From Rufibacter psychrotolerans (lineage in GTDB: Bacteria; Bacteroidota; Bacteroidia; Cytophagales; Hymenobacteraceae): a stretch of DNA of 64,000 nt. Both the position numbers and the translations under genes were made by a program. Position 1 is the stretch's first letter. Every line of letters starts with the position of its first letter. Shown here piece by piece: positions 1 through 9,173 of the stretch. The notes below the pieces were generated by a model that saw nothing but the letters and a program-made list of their open reading frames with translations, was not told the origin of the DNA and ran no database searches. Location: assembly GCF_016924645.1 (NCBI RefSeq), contig NZ_JAFFJV010000020.1, forward strand, positions 90,177-154,176, written 5' to 3'.

Positions 1-2598
1 ATCATGGGAGCCGGTGCCGTGGGTGCCCTGGCGTTCACGTTCTCAGACTCGTTCTGGTTCTCGGCGGTAGAGGCCGAGGTGTACGCGCTGTCTTCGTTCT
101 TCACCGCCTTTGTGGTGTGGGCCATGCTCAGATGGGAAAGCCGGGCGCATGACGCCATGTCTGACAAATGGCTCATTCTCATCGCCTACATGGTGGGCTT
201 GTCCATTGGTGTGCACTTGCTCAACCTGGTGGCCATTCCGGCCCTGGCCTTTATCTTCTTCTTCAAGCTTAGAAAGTACTCCAACAAAGGCGCCATCATT
301 ACCCTGGTGGTAAGCGCCCTGATTCTGGGCGTGGTGCTGGTAGGCATTATCCCCGGGTTGCCGTCCATTGCGGGTAACTTTGAGGTGCTGTTTGTGAACA
401 GCTTCGGGCTGCCGTTTGGTGCCGGCGTGATCTTCTTCGTGGCCTTGTTCATTGGCGTGATCGTGTGGGCCGTACGGTACGCCATCCGTACCGGGAACCG
501 GGCGCTGCACACGGCTCTGGTGAGCCTTATCTTCGTGCTCATCGGGTATTCTTCTTACCTGATCATTCCCATCCGGTCGGGCTACGACCCTACCATTGAC
601 GAGAACGACCCTGAGAACATTGTGAGCTTTGTGTCTTACCTGAAGCGGGAGCAGTACGGCGACCGTCCGTTGCTGTTCGGGCCGCAGTTCAACGCTGAGC
701 CCATTGACCAGGAAGAAGGCGCTGCCCAATACATCAAAGGCCAGGACAAATACATTGAGGTGGGCCGCAAGGTGGAGCCGGTGTACGATTCCAAAGACAA
801 GACCCTGTTGCCGCGCCTGTACAGCAACCAACCGGCGCATATTGCCCAGTATAAAAAATGGGTAGACATTCAGGAGGGGCAAAAACCATCATTCGGGCAG
901 AACATGAGCTTCCTGTTCAGCTACCAGATGGGCCACATGTTCTGGCGGTACTTCGGGTGGAACTTTGTGGGTCGTGAGGGCGACATCCAGCAGTCGGGTG
1001 TGCTCTGGCCGTGGGAAAGCTCTGAAGGGCTGCCCGAGCGCGTGGCCGAAAGCAAAGCCCGCAACAACTTCTACATGCTGCCCCTGGCGCTGGGGATTAT
1101 TGGCCTTATTTTCCAGTTCAGGAGAAAACAGCGCGATGCCTTTGTGGTGGCCCTGCTCTTCTTCTTCACCGGTCTGGCCATTGTAATTTACCTGAACCAG
1201 CCACCCATTGAGCCGCGCGAGCGCGATTACACCTTTGCCGGTGCCTTCTACGCGTACTCCATCTGGATTGGCCTGGGCGTGCTGGCCCTCGCCGATTTCC
1301 TGCGCAGAACCCTTAAGTCTGACGTGTTGGCCGGAGTAGTGGCCACTGTGGTAGGCTTGCTGATTCCGGGCGTAATGGCGGCCCAGGGCTGGGACGACCA
1401 CGACCGCTCAGACCGTTACCATTCCGTTGACTCGGCCAAAAACCTGCTGAGCTCCGTGGCCCCTAACGCCATCCTGTTCACCAACGGCGACAATGACACG
1501 TTCCCGCTCTGGTACGCCCAGGAGGTGGAAGGCTTTAGAACCGACGTGCGCGTGGCCGTACTCAGTTACATGAACACCGACTGGTATATTGACCAGATGA
1601 AGCGCCAGGCCTACGAGTCTGAGCCGTTCCCGATGATTCTGGAGAACGAGAACTACCGCCAGGGCATCAACGACTACCTGCCCTACGTGGAGCGCCCAGA
1701 GGTGGCCAGCGGCATTGACCTGAAGCAGTACATCCAACTGGTGAAGCAGAACCACCAGGCCCTGCAGATCGGGGACCGGGCTGGTCGGACGTACCTGTCT
1801 TTCCCCACCAAGAACTTCTTCCTGAACGTGGACAAGCAGGCCGTGGTAGACGCCAACGCGGTGCCTGCCGAGTACCAGGATTCTATTGTGAGCCAGATGC
1901 GCTGGACCATTGACAAAGGTGGTCTGGAGAAGAAGCACCTGGCCATTCTGGACCTGATTGCCAACAACAACTGGAAGCGCCCCGTCTATTTCTCTACCAC
2001 CGCCGATAACTCTGACTTCTTAGGGCTGGAGAATTACCTGCAGCTAGAGGGCCTGGCGTACCGCGTGGTGCCAGTGCAGAGCAAAGACCAGGACCAGGTG
2101 GGCTACATCGCCAAAAACATCATGTATGACAACATGATGAACAAGCTTACCTGGCGCAACCTTGACCGCACCGACATCTTCTACGACGAGAACTACCTGC
2201 GTTTCCCGGCTAACGCCCGTGACAAGTACTACCAGCTGGCCATTGAGTACCTGAAAGCCGGCGACAAAGCCACGGCCCGTAAGGTCATGAACCACTGCTT
2301 CACACAGCTGCCGGATAAGTCTATCCCGTACGACTATTACGTGCCGCCATTCATTGTGCCACTGTACGAGGTGGGCGAGCAGAAACTGGCCCAGGAGATT
2401 GTGAACGTGATGTCGGCCCGCGCAGACAAGGCCCTGCAATACTACTTCACCCAGAACTCCATGTTTGAGACCGAAATCCGCATAAACCTGTACATCATGC
2501 AGCAGTTGATTCAGGCCGCCCGCCAGGTGGGCCTGACCCAGAAAGCCGCCGAGATTGAGCAGCGCTTCATGCAGTACTACGGGCAAATGGGAGGGTAG
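1..2598 (+). CDS. DUF2723 integral membrane protein (5' end cut by window)
   Basis: Family DUF2723, a GT-C-like membrane protein common in Bacteroidota; its enzymatic role is not established, although protein O-mannosyltransferase-like activity has been suggested from the fold. The reading frame is open to the left edge, and the first ATG at base 4 lies inside the conserved region (FSDSFWFSAVEAEVYALSSFF), so roughly the first 100-150 residues, normally carrying the first membrane helices, are missing. Visible are several hydrophobic helices up to about residue 460, broken by a soluble loop (residues 200-310), then a C-terminal soluble part that contains the family segment NGDNDTFPLWYAQEVEG. 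It is followed by a strong terminator, so it is probably the last gene of its transcript. Family call is confident; function is not. Confidence 0.9.
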   Translation: MMGAGAVGALAFTFSDSFWFSAVEAEVYALSSFFTAFVVWAMLRWESRAHDAMSDKWLILIAYMVGLSIGVHLLNLVAIPALAFIFFFKLRKYSNKGAIITLVVSALILGVVLVGIIPGLPSIAGNFEVLFVNSFGLPFGAGVIFFVALFIGVIVWAVRYAIRTGNRALHTALVSLIFVLIGYSSYLIIPIRSGYDPTIDENDPENIVSFVSYLKREQYGDRPLLFGPQFNAEPIDQEEGAAQYIKGQDKYIEVGRKVEPVYDSKDKTLLPRLYSNQPAHIAQYKKWVDIQEGQKPSFGQNMSFLFSYQMGHMFWRYFGWNFVGREGDIQQSGVLWPWESSEGLPERVAESKARNNFYMLPLALGIIGLIFQFRRKQRDAFVVALLFFFTGLAIVIYLNQPPIEPRERDYTFAGAFYAYSIWIGLGVLALADFLRRTLKSDVLAGVVATVVGLLIPGVMAAQGWDDHDRSDRYHSVDSAKNLLSSVAPNAILFTNGDNDTFPLWYAQEVEGFRTDVRVAVLSYMNTDWYIDQMKRQAYESEPFPMILENENYRQGINDYLPYVERPEVASGIDLKQYIQLVKQNHQALQIGDRAGRTYLSFPTKNFFLNVDKQAVVDANAVPAEYQDSIVSQMRWTIDKGGLEKKHLAILDLIANNNWKRPVYFSTTADNSDFLGLENYLQLEGLAYRVVPVQSKDQDQVGYIAKNIMYDNMMNKLTWRNLDRTDIFYDENYLRFPANARDKYYQLAIEYLKAGDKATARKVMNHCFTQLPDKSIPYDYYVPPFIVPLYEVGEQKLAQEIVNVMSARADKALQYYFTQNSMFETEIRINLYIMQQLIQAARQVGLTQKAAEIEQRFMQYYGQMGG

Positions 2599-2622
2599 CA
2601 AACTTCCTTAGAATTGAGTAGG

Positions 2623-2657
2623 AGAAAGGCTGGCCACATGACCAGCCTTTCTTTTTT
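2623..2657 (+). terminator. Rho-independent terminator of the DUF2723 gene
   Basis: An 11-bp perfect stem (AGAAAGGCTGG / CCAGCCTTTCT) with an 8-nt loop, followed by a T run, 25 bp after the stop codon. Confidence 0.85.
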
Positions 2658-2661
2658 GGCT

Positions 2662-2703
2662 CCTGTTTTGAGCCCGTTTCACAGGAAACAGGCCCAAAAC
2701 AGG
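2662..2703. repeat. Dispersed palindrome, copy 1
   Basis: Arms CCTGTTTTGAGCCCGTTTC and GAAACAGGCCCAAAACAGG around ACAG, with two mismatches. It starts 5 bp after the terminator T run. Same family as the other copies listed in this window. Confidence 0.75.
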
Positions 2704-3039
2704 TCAGGCGCTACCTGGCTCTATAAGGAAAGTTGCCGCTGTCGGGCGCTTGTATTTCCTAAGAGAGGAACGCCTTCTCCCAGCAATGGGACGTCGGTTT
2801 TGAGCAAGGAATTGGCCATTGGTTGTGTCGCCCGCCAACCAGACCGCCAGATTGCACACTGAAAGACCGCCCCCGCGAGAGGCTAAGCGGTTCAGAAGTG
2901 AAGATATACGCAAAATGCGTTTGGGTCAGTTTCCCCAAAAAAGGCTTAGAGATGGGTGGATTCTACTTTCTGGGGTTTGGTCTCGTTTAAGGAGAAAGGG
3001 GCAGGAAACGCAACTGGTAATTTTCTGCAGAAATACGGC
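2704..3039. other. Gene-free interval upstream of rlmB
   Basis: No reading frame here looks real. An in-frame extension of rlmB runs back to 2819 but has no family similarity and precedes the likely promoter. Nothing else recognised. Confidence 0.6.
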
Positions 3040-3047
3040 TACCTTTG
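3040..3047 (+). promoter_or_regulatory. Candidate Bacteroidota -7 box for rlmB
   Basis: TACCTTTG matches the TAnnTTTG box exactly, 50 bp before the rlmB ATG. The -33 region is weak (CTGG around 3014-3017). This placement supports starting rlmB at 3098 rather than further upstream. Confidence 0.55.
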
Positions 3048-3097
3048 CAGCCAATTCAGAAGGGCAGGGGCAAACTGCCCAGCAATTTTTAACATCC

Positions 3098-3910
3098 ATG
3101 GAGAACAGAAATAATAGAGATAGAGCCGGAGGCGGCAAGCCCAGGTACTTTAGCCAACCCAAGGCCGATAAAATGGAGATGATCTTCGGGCTGCGCCCCA
3201 TCCTGGAGGCCTTGCACGCGGGCAAAACCATGGAGAAGATCTACCTGCTCAAAGGCACCAAGCACAGCATTAGCCAGGAGATCACCGAGATGGCCCGCGA
3301 AGCCCAGATCCCCATCTCCCTGGTGCCCAACGAGAAGCTGGACCAGCTTACCCGCAAGAACCACCAAGGCGCCGTGGCCTACTTATCGGCTATTTCCTAT
3401 TCTCCGCTGGATGAGATTGTGGCTTCCCTGTTTGAGAAAGGCAAAGATCCTCTGCTGCTGGTGCTGGACCGCATCACTGACGTGCGGAACTTTGGGGCCA
3501 TCGCACGGAACGCCGAGTGCATGGGCGTAGACGCCATTGTGATTCCCAGCCGCGGAGCCGCCCAGATCAACGCCGATGCCCTGAAAACCTCGGCCGGTGC
3601 CCTGAACCTGATTCCGGTGTGCCGCGAGGCCAACCTCAAAGACACGCTGCACTTCCTGAAGCAGTCGGGCATACGGGTGGTGGCCTGTACCGAGAAAGCC
3701 GAGGACAACCTCACCGATGCCGCCGTTGACCTGACCGGCCCCATTGCGGTGCTCATGGGCAGCGAGGAAGACGGCATCTCGCCCGAGTACCTGAAAAGAG
3801 CCGACGTGCGCGTGAAAATCCCGATGCTGGGGCAAGTACAATCGCTAAACGTATCGGTGGCCAGCGGTATCATCCTGTACGAGGCCCTCAGACAACGCCA
3901 GCAAGCCTAA
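3098..3910 (+). CDS. rlmB: 23S rRNA (guanosine-2'-O)-methyltransferase RlmB-type (SpoU family)
   Basis: Predicted to methylate the 2'-OH of a conserved guanosine in 23S rRNA using S-adenosylmethionine. The 270-residue protein has a substrate-binding N-terminal domain (from about residue 25, MIFGLRPILEALHAGKT) and a C-terminal SPOUT trefoil-knot domain. Family motifs are visible: LDRITDVRNFGAIARNAEC, then MGSEEDGISPEYLKRAD, then IPMLGQVQSLNVSVASGI. The start at 3098 (MENRNNRDRAGGG) gives the usual family length with a short basic leader and lies 50 bp from a TACCTTTG box; MEMIFG at 3173 is an alternative. TrmH-type tRNA methylation is the main alternative, but the N-terminal substrate domain favours RlmB. 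Confidence 0.9.
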   Translation: MENRNNRDRAGGGKPRYFSQPKADKMEMIFGLRPILEALHAGKTMEKIYLLKGTKHSISQEITEMAREAQIPISLVPNEKLDQLTRKNHQGAVAYLSAISYSPLDEIVASLFEKGKDPLLLVLDRITDVRNFGAIARNAECMGVDAIVIPSRGAAQINADALKTSAGALNLIPVCREANLKDTLHFLKQSGIRVVACTEKAEDNLTDAAVDLTGPIAVLMGSEEDGISPEYLKRADVRVKIPMLGQVQSLNVSVASGIILYEALRQRQQA

Positions 3911-3939
3911 CGCTTTTTAGAAGACAGTAATCTGGCAGG

Positions 3940-3978
3940 AAGCCGAAGCAAGTACACCTGCTTCGGCTTTCTGTTTTT
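3940..3978 (+). terminator. Rho-independent terminator of rlmB
   Basis: Stem AAGCCGAAGCA / TGCTTCGGCTT, 8-nt loop, then a T-rich tract, 30 bp after the stop codon. Confidence 0.85.
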
Positions 3979-4007
3979 AGGCCTGTTTTCTGAAAAAGGG
4001 ATGAAAA
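3974..4007. repeat. Dispersed palindrome, copy 2
   Basis: Left arm TTTTTAGGCCTGTTTTC is well preserved, loop TG, right arm AAAAAGGGATGAAAA decayed. It begins inside the T run of the rlmB terminator. Confidence 0.6.
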
Positions 4008-4136
4008 TAGGAAAACTGGGGAAGTGGCTTGTGATTGAACAGGCGCATAATGTGGCACCGGCTACAGAAGATGTAGCGCGTTGGCTATGATAGATGAACT
4101 TAAGTTTAGGAAGCCGTTTTCGCTGCGGTGCAGCAA

Positions 4137-4214
4137 GGGAGTCTGGAGACTCCCCACTATCCATAGGCACGAGTTAGAAACTCGCGCCAGCCGGGTTTGC
4201 CAGCCCGGTTGGCA
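4137..4214. repeat. REP-like cluster of three palindromes
   Basis: Three hairpins in 78 bp: GGGAGTC-TGGA-GACTCCC (4137-4154); GGCACGAGT-TAGAA-ACTCGCGCC (4166-4188, one mismatch); GCCAGCCGGG-8 nt-CCCGGTTGGC (4187-4214, one mismatch). The middle one shares the outer GGCRCG...CGYGCC frame with the palindrome at 45639. This is the layout of REP sequences mobilised by RAYT transposases; no transposase is in the window. Confidence 0.6.
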
Positions 4215-4279
4215 GGTAGCGGACTAGCAAGAAGTTAGCCGTAATACCTTTTCTTCAACTAAAAAGTACGGTTAACAAG

Positions 4280-4313
4280 CTTGAAGAAGGTTCAAACTTG
4301 AAGAAGGTTCAAA
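4280..4313 (+). repeat. Perfect 17-bp tandem duplication
   Basis: CTTGAAGAAGGTTCAAA occurs twice head to tail with no mismatch. No function recognised. Confidence 0.85.
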
Positions 4314-4650
4314 AAGGTGGCAGTGTAAAAGTGCAGACTGCACTTACTAAGCAGACCGATTCCAGTCTTTGGCTCGAGCGCCTCGCTTGTGGCCCTTGGA
4401 TAACATGAACTAAGCACAGACTGCAAAGTTGGGCCGCAAGGGCAGTGCGAGGGGCAAAGACGGGGCCCCGCGGCCGTGAGCGCTTATCAGAAACTATGAA
4501 ACAACCCAGCCCATAAATCCATAGACAAACTGCCGCTACGCCAGCAACAGCCAAATGCGCGCAGAGAGTCTCGGAAGAACAAAGAGACTTCAGGCCGCTT
4601 TCCAGATTAAAATAATCTGCAAACATCCCCAACCCCAATCCATGTAAACA

Positions 4651-4688
4651 AAAAAAGGCGTGAGCCACAAAACCGTGACCCACGCCTT
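4651..4688 (-). terminator. Terminator of manC (minus strand)
   Basis: On the minus strand AAGGCGTG pairs with CACGCCTT; an extended 14-bp stem has two mismatches. It is followed by a run of seven T (A run 4648-4656 on the plus strand), 22 bp after the manC stop. Confidence 0.8.
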
Positions 4689-4709
4689 CCAAGAAGAGAA
4701 AAATCAAAA

Positions 4710-5786
4710 TTATATAAAGTTCTGCCCTTTCATGGCCTTGGCATCCGCCACAAAGTCTTTCACTTTCTGCTCATCTTCCCGGCGGCACACCATGAACACG
4801 TTGTCATGCGAGGCCACAATGTAGTCTTGCAGACCCTGTACCACTACCAGTTGGTTTTCGGGGGTTTTGATGATGCAGTTGTTCACGTCATACAACAGCA
4901 CGTTGCCGTCTACCACGTTGCCTTCGGGGGTTTTCTCCGAGAGGCTGTACAGAGAACTCCAGGTGCCCACGTCTGACCAGCCAAAGTCGCCGAGGATCAC
5001 GTACACGTTGTTGGCTTTCTCCATGAGGCCGTAGTCAATGGAGATGTTGCGGCAGTGCGAGTAGGCCCGGTTGATGAAGGCGTCTTCCTGATCGGTGTAC
5101 AGCACCGGAATGCCTTCCTCGAAGGTCTCGGCCATGTCGCTGAGGTACTCCCTGAAAGCCTTCAGAATGGTTTGGGCGTTCCAGATGAAGATACCCGCGT
5201 TCCAGACAAACTCGCCGCTGTCAATGAACATTTGGGCAATCTCCAGCGAGGGCTTCTCGGTGAAGGTTTTTACCTTTTTGAGCGTGCTCTGGTCATCGTC
5301 AATGAACTGGATGTAGCCGTAACCGGTGTCGGGGCGGGTGGGTTTGATGCCCAAGGTGACCAGAATGTCGCTTTTGGCGGTGGCCTCCAGGCCCTCTTTC
5401 ACGCAGTTGATGAACGACTCCTCGCGCAGGATCACGTGGTCGGCCGGGGCCACCACAATGTTGGCGTTGGGGTTCTTCTTGGCTATTTTATAGCAGGCGT
5501 ACGCAATGCAGGGCGCGGTATTACGGCCAATGGGCTCCTGCAAGATCTGGTTCTTGTGCAGATCGGGCAGGTGCTCCTGCACCAGGTTGGCGTAGTCACG
5601 GTGGGTGACCACGTAGATATTCTCAGGTGGGCACACGCCCCTGAAACGCTTCACGGTGGTCTGGATCATGCTTTCGCCGGTTCCTAACACGTCATGAAAC
5701 TGCTTGGGATGGTTCACACGGCTGATTGGCCAGAAGCGGCTTCCAATGCCCCCCGCCATGATCACTACAAAGGTGTTTTGATTCAT
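4710..5786 (-). CDS. manC: Mannose-1-phosphate guanylyltransferase, copy 1
   Basis: Makes GDP-mannose from mannose-1-phosphate and GTP in the cytoplasm, feeding GDP-sugar and surface glycan synthesis. The 358-residue protein is a nucleotidyltransferase with the signature AGGIGSRFWPISR at the N-terminus and the conserved EPIGRNTAPCIAYAC and VVAPADHVI segments. It lacks the C-terminal isomerase cupin domain of bifunctional ManC/AlgA proteins. The ATG at 5786 lies just after the kdsD stop; a TTG nine bases upstream would overlap kdsD and is less likely. It is the second gene of a kdsD-manC operon. A close paralogue lies at 62301-63386. Confidence 0.93.
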   Translation of the reverse strand: MNQNTFVVIMAGGIGSRFWPISRVNHPKQFHDVLGTGESMIQTTVKRFRGVCPPENIYVVTHRDYANLVQEHLPDLHKNQILQEPIGRNTAPCIAYACYKIAKKNPNANIVVAPADHVILREESFINCVKEGLEATAKSDILVTLGIKPTRPDTGYGYIQFIDDDQSTLKKVKTFTEKPSLEIAQMFIDSGEFVWNAGIFIWNAQTILKAFREYLSDMAETFEEGIPVLYTDQEDAFINRAYSHCRNISIDYGLMEKANNVYVILGDFGWSDVGTWSSLYSLSEKTPEGNVVDGNVLLYDVNNCIIKTPENQLVVVQGLQDYIVASHDNVFMVCRREDEQKVKDFVADAKAMKGQNFI

Positions 5787-5787
5787 G

Positions 5788-6756
<969 letters not shown>

Positions 6757-6825
6757 GTTAGATTTGTATTAGACAAGACAACAACAGAAAGTACAAACCC
6801 TTGTTTCTCACAACAAGCATATTAC

Positions 6826-9003
6826 ATGTTAGTAAAACAAGAATCTTTAAAGAACAAATTAAAGGAAGTTTTCGGCTATAGTCAATTTAGGGGCAACCAG
6901 GAAGCGATTATAGAGAACATCATGGCGGGCAAGAACACCTTTGTGATCATGCCCACCGGTGCCGGAAAATCCCTATGTTACCAGTTGCCGGCCCTGGTAA
7001 TGGAGGGGACGGCCATTGTTATTTCACCCCTGATCGCCCTGATGAAGAACCAGGTAGATCAACTGAACGCGTTTGGGGTGAACGCCCAGTTCCTGAACTC
7101 CACTTTGTCCAAAGCCGAAATGAACAAAGTGAAGAAGGAAACCGTGAGCGGCGAGGTAAAACTCCTGTACGTAGCCCCGGAATCACTGACCAAGGAAGAT
7201 ACCCTTGATTTTCTCAAGCAAGCCAAGATCTCCTTTGTGGCCATTGACGAGGCGCACTGTATCTCTGAGTGGGGCCATGACTTCAGGCCGGAGTACCGCA
7301 AGATCAGGGGCATTATTGACAACATAGGCAACCTGCCCATCATTGCCCTTACCGCCACCGCCACGCCCAAGGTGCAACTGGACATCCAGAAGAACCTGCA
7401 GATGGACGATGCCTCAGTGTTCAAGTCCTCGTTTAACCGCACCAACCTGTACTATGAGGTTCGGCCCAAGCACAAGACCAAGAAGCAGCTCATCCAGTAC
7501 GTGAAGAAACACAAGGGGAAAAGCGGGATTGTGTACTGCCTGAGCCGCAAGAAGGTAGAGGAGATTGCCGAGCTGCTGCAGGTGAACGACATCAAGGCCC
7601 TGCCGTACCACGCCGGCCTGGACGCCAACGTGCGCATGGCCAACCAGGACGCGTTCCTGAACGAGGACGTGGACGTGATTGTGGCCACCATTGCGTTTGG
7701 GATGGGAATTGACAAGCCCGATGTGCGCTTTGTGGTACACTATGACACGCCAAAATCCATTGAAGGCTACTACCAGGAAACCGGCCGCGGCGGCCGCGAC
7801 GGACTGGAAGGCAACTGCCTCATGTTCTACAGCTATGATGACATCATCAAGCTGGAGAAATTCAGCAAAGACAAGCCCGTGACGGAGCGCGACAACTCCA
7901 AGCTGCTGTTGCAGGAAATGTCGGCGTACGCCGATTCAGCGGTGTGCCGCCGCCGGCAGCTGCTGCACTACTTTGGCGAGCACTTTGACAAAGACTGCGG
8001 CTTCTGCGACAACTGCGTGCACCCCAAAGAGAAATTTGAGGCCGAGCAGGAGCTCACATACGCCCTGAAGGCGGTGGTGCAGACCAACCAGCGCTTCGGC
8101 ATTGACCACCTGGTCAACGTGCTCATAGGGCACAAAGAGCAGCACGTGGAAAGCTACGGCCACCACCAGTTGGAGGTGTTTGGCGTGGGCAAGGAGCAGG
8201 AGCCCCAGTTCTGGAGCTCGGTGATCCGCCAGGCGCTGCTGTTTGATTACCTGGAGAAAGACATCGAGAACTTCGGGACGCTGAAGATCACCCAGAAGGG
8301 CGAGAAGTTCATCCAGAGCCCGCACGCCATCAAGTTCGCCAAGGACCACAACTTTGACGAGGAAGTACAGCAGGAGGAAGAAAAAGAGGAAACCCAGGCC
8401 GCGGCCGGGCATGATGCCGTGCTGTTTGACCTGCTCAAGGCCCTGCGCAAGAAACTGGCCAAGGAGATGAACCTGCCGCCGTACGTGCTGTTCCAGGATC
8501 CCTCCATCAAGGAAATGGCTACTACCTACCCTACCACCAAAGAAGACCTGGCGCACATTGCCGGGGTGGGCATGGGCAAGGTGCAGAAGTTCGGGAAACC
8601 GTTCCTGGAGCTTATCTCCAAGTATGTGGAGGAGAACGACATTGTCACCGCCGCCGATGTGGTGGTGAAAACCACGGTGAACAAGTCTAAACTCAAAATC
8701 TACATCATTCAGCAGATTGACAAAAAGATGGACCTGGAGGAGATTGCCTCTTCCAAAGGCCTTACCATGCCCGAGCTGATTGAGGAGATAGAGCACATCT
8801 GCTACTCCGGTACCAAGCTCAACCTGGACTACTACATCAACGGAGTGCTGGACCAGGAGCGCCAGGAAGAGGTGATGGACTACTTCATGAACGCCACCAC
8901 CGACAACATGGCCGTGGCCATCAAGGAGTTGGGCACCGAGGATTATACCGAAGAAGACCTGCGTTTGATGCGTATCAAGTTCCTTTCTAAGTACGCCAAC
9001 TAG
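6826..9003 (+). CDS. recQ: ATP-dependent DNA helicase RecQ
   Basis: 3'-5' DNA helicase acting in recombination and repair of stalled forks. The 725-residue protein has a Walker A motif (MPTGAGKSLCYQLPA, about 42-56), the DEAH-box IDEAHCISEWGHDFRPEY, the helicase C domain with the GRGGRDG motif, zinc-binding cysteines (the C in AVCRRRQLL and CGFCDNC), the RQC winged helix, an HRDC domain (about residues 530-610) and a C-terminal helix-turn-helix-like extension. The longer open frame reaches back to 6271 but overlaps kdsD antisense, so the ATG at 6826 is chosen. It is divergent from kdsD, has its own promoter candidate, and ends at a good terminator. Confidence 0.95.
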   Translation: MLVKQESLKNKLKEVFGYSQFRGNQEAIIENIMAGKNTFVIMPTGAGKSLCYQLPALVMEGTAIVISPLIALMKNQVDQLNAFGVNAQFLNSTLSKAEMNKVKKETVSGEVKLLYVAPESLTKEDTLDFLKQAKISFVAIDEAHCISEWGHDFRPEYRKIRGIIDNIGNLPIIALTATATPKVQLDIQKNLQMDDASVFKSSFNRTNLYYEVRPKHKTKKQLIQYVKKHKGKSGIVYCLSRKKVEEIAELLQVNDIKALPYHAGLDANVRMANQDAFLNEDVDVIVATIAFGMGIDKPDVRFVVHYDTPKSIEGYYQETGRGGRDGLEGNCLMFYSYDDIIKLEKFSKDKPVTERDNSKLLLQEMSAYADSAVCRRRQLLHYFGEHFDKDCGFCDNCVHPKEKFEAEQELTYALKAVVQTNQRFGIDHLVNVLIGHKEQHVESYGHHQLEVFGVGKEQEPQFWSSVIRQALLFDYLEKDIENFGTLKITQKGEKFIQSPHAIKFAKDHNFDEEVQQEEEKEETQAAAGHDAVLFDLLKALRKKLAKEMNLPPYVLFQDPSIKEMATTYPTTKEDLAHIAGVGMGKVQKFGKPFLELISKYVEENDIVTAADVVVKTTVNKSKLKIYIIQQIDKKMDLEEIASSKGLTMPELIEEIEHICYSGTKLNLDYYINGVLDQERQEEVMDYFMNATTDNMAVAIKELGTEDYTEEDLRLMRIKFLSKYAN

Positions 9004-9030
9004 AAATGCGTACCCATGATTAAAAAATTA

Positions 9031-9060
9031 AAAGCAGGTGGTCATGCACCTGCTTTTTTT
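9031..9060 (+). terminator. Rho-independent terminator of recQ
   Basis: Perfect 10-bp stem AAAGCAGGTG / CACCTGCTTT with a 6-nt loop and T run, 28 bp after the stop codon. Confidence 0.88.
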
Positions 9061-9080
9061 GTTTCCTTTGTATACGCTTT

Positions 9081-9116
9081 GTTTTTGGCCTGATTTCTGA
9101 AATCAAGCCCCAAAAC
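9081..9116. repeat. Dispersed palindrome, copy 3
   Basis: GTTTTTGGCCTGATTTC, loop TG, AAATCAAGCCCCAAAAC; the arms pair with a single-base slip. It lies 20 bp after the recQ terminator. Confidence 0.75.
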
Positions 9117-9173
9117 ACCCAAAGAGCCTTTAATGACCCGCCTGAGCCCCGCTCAGGCACAACTCACGCCTGT

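Larger units (their letters stand above)
4008..4650. other. Gene-free interval between rlmB and manC
   Basis: About 640 bp with no credible gene. A 132-codon minus-strand frame (4309-4707) runs through the manC terminator and resembles nothing. The interval holds three small palindromes (4137-4214), a 17-bp tandem duplication (4280-4313) and otherwise unexplained sequence. Confidence 0.6.

Noticed and set aside
4309..4707. 132-codon minus-strand frame
   Set aside because: It runs through the manC terminator, has no family resemblance and odd composition.
8247..8510. Antisense frames inside recQ and other long genes
   Set aside because: Long frames opposite G/C-ending codons are expected shadows; none shows a domain or start signal.
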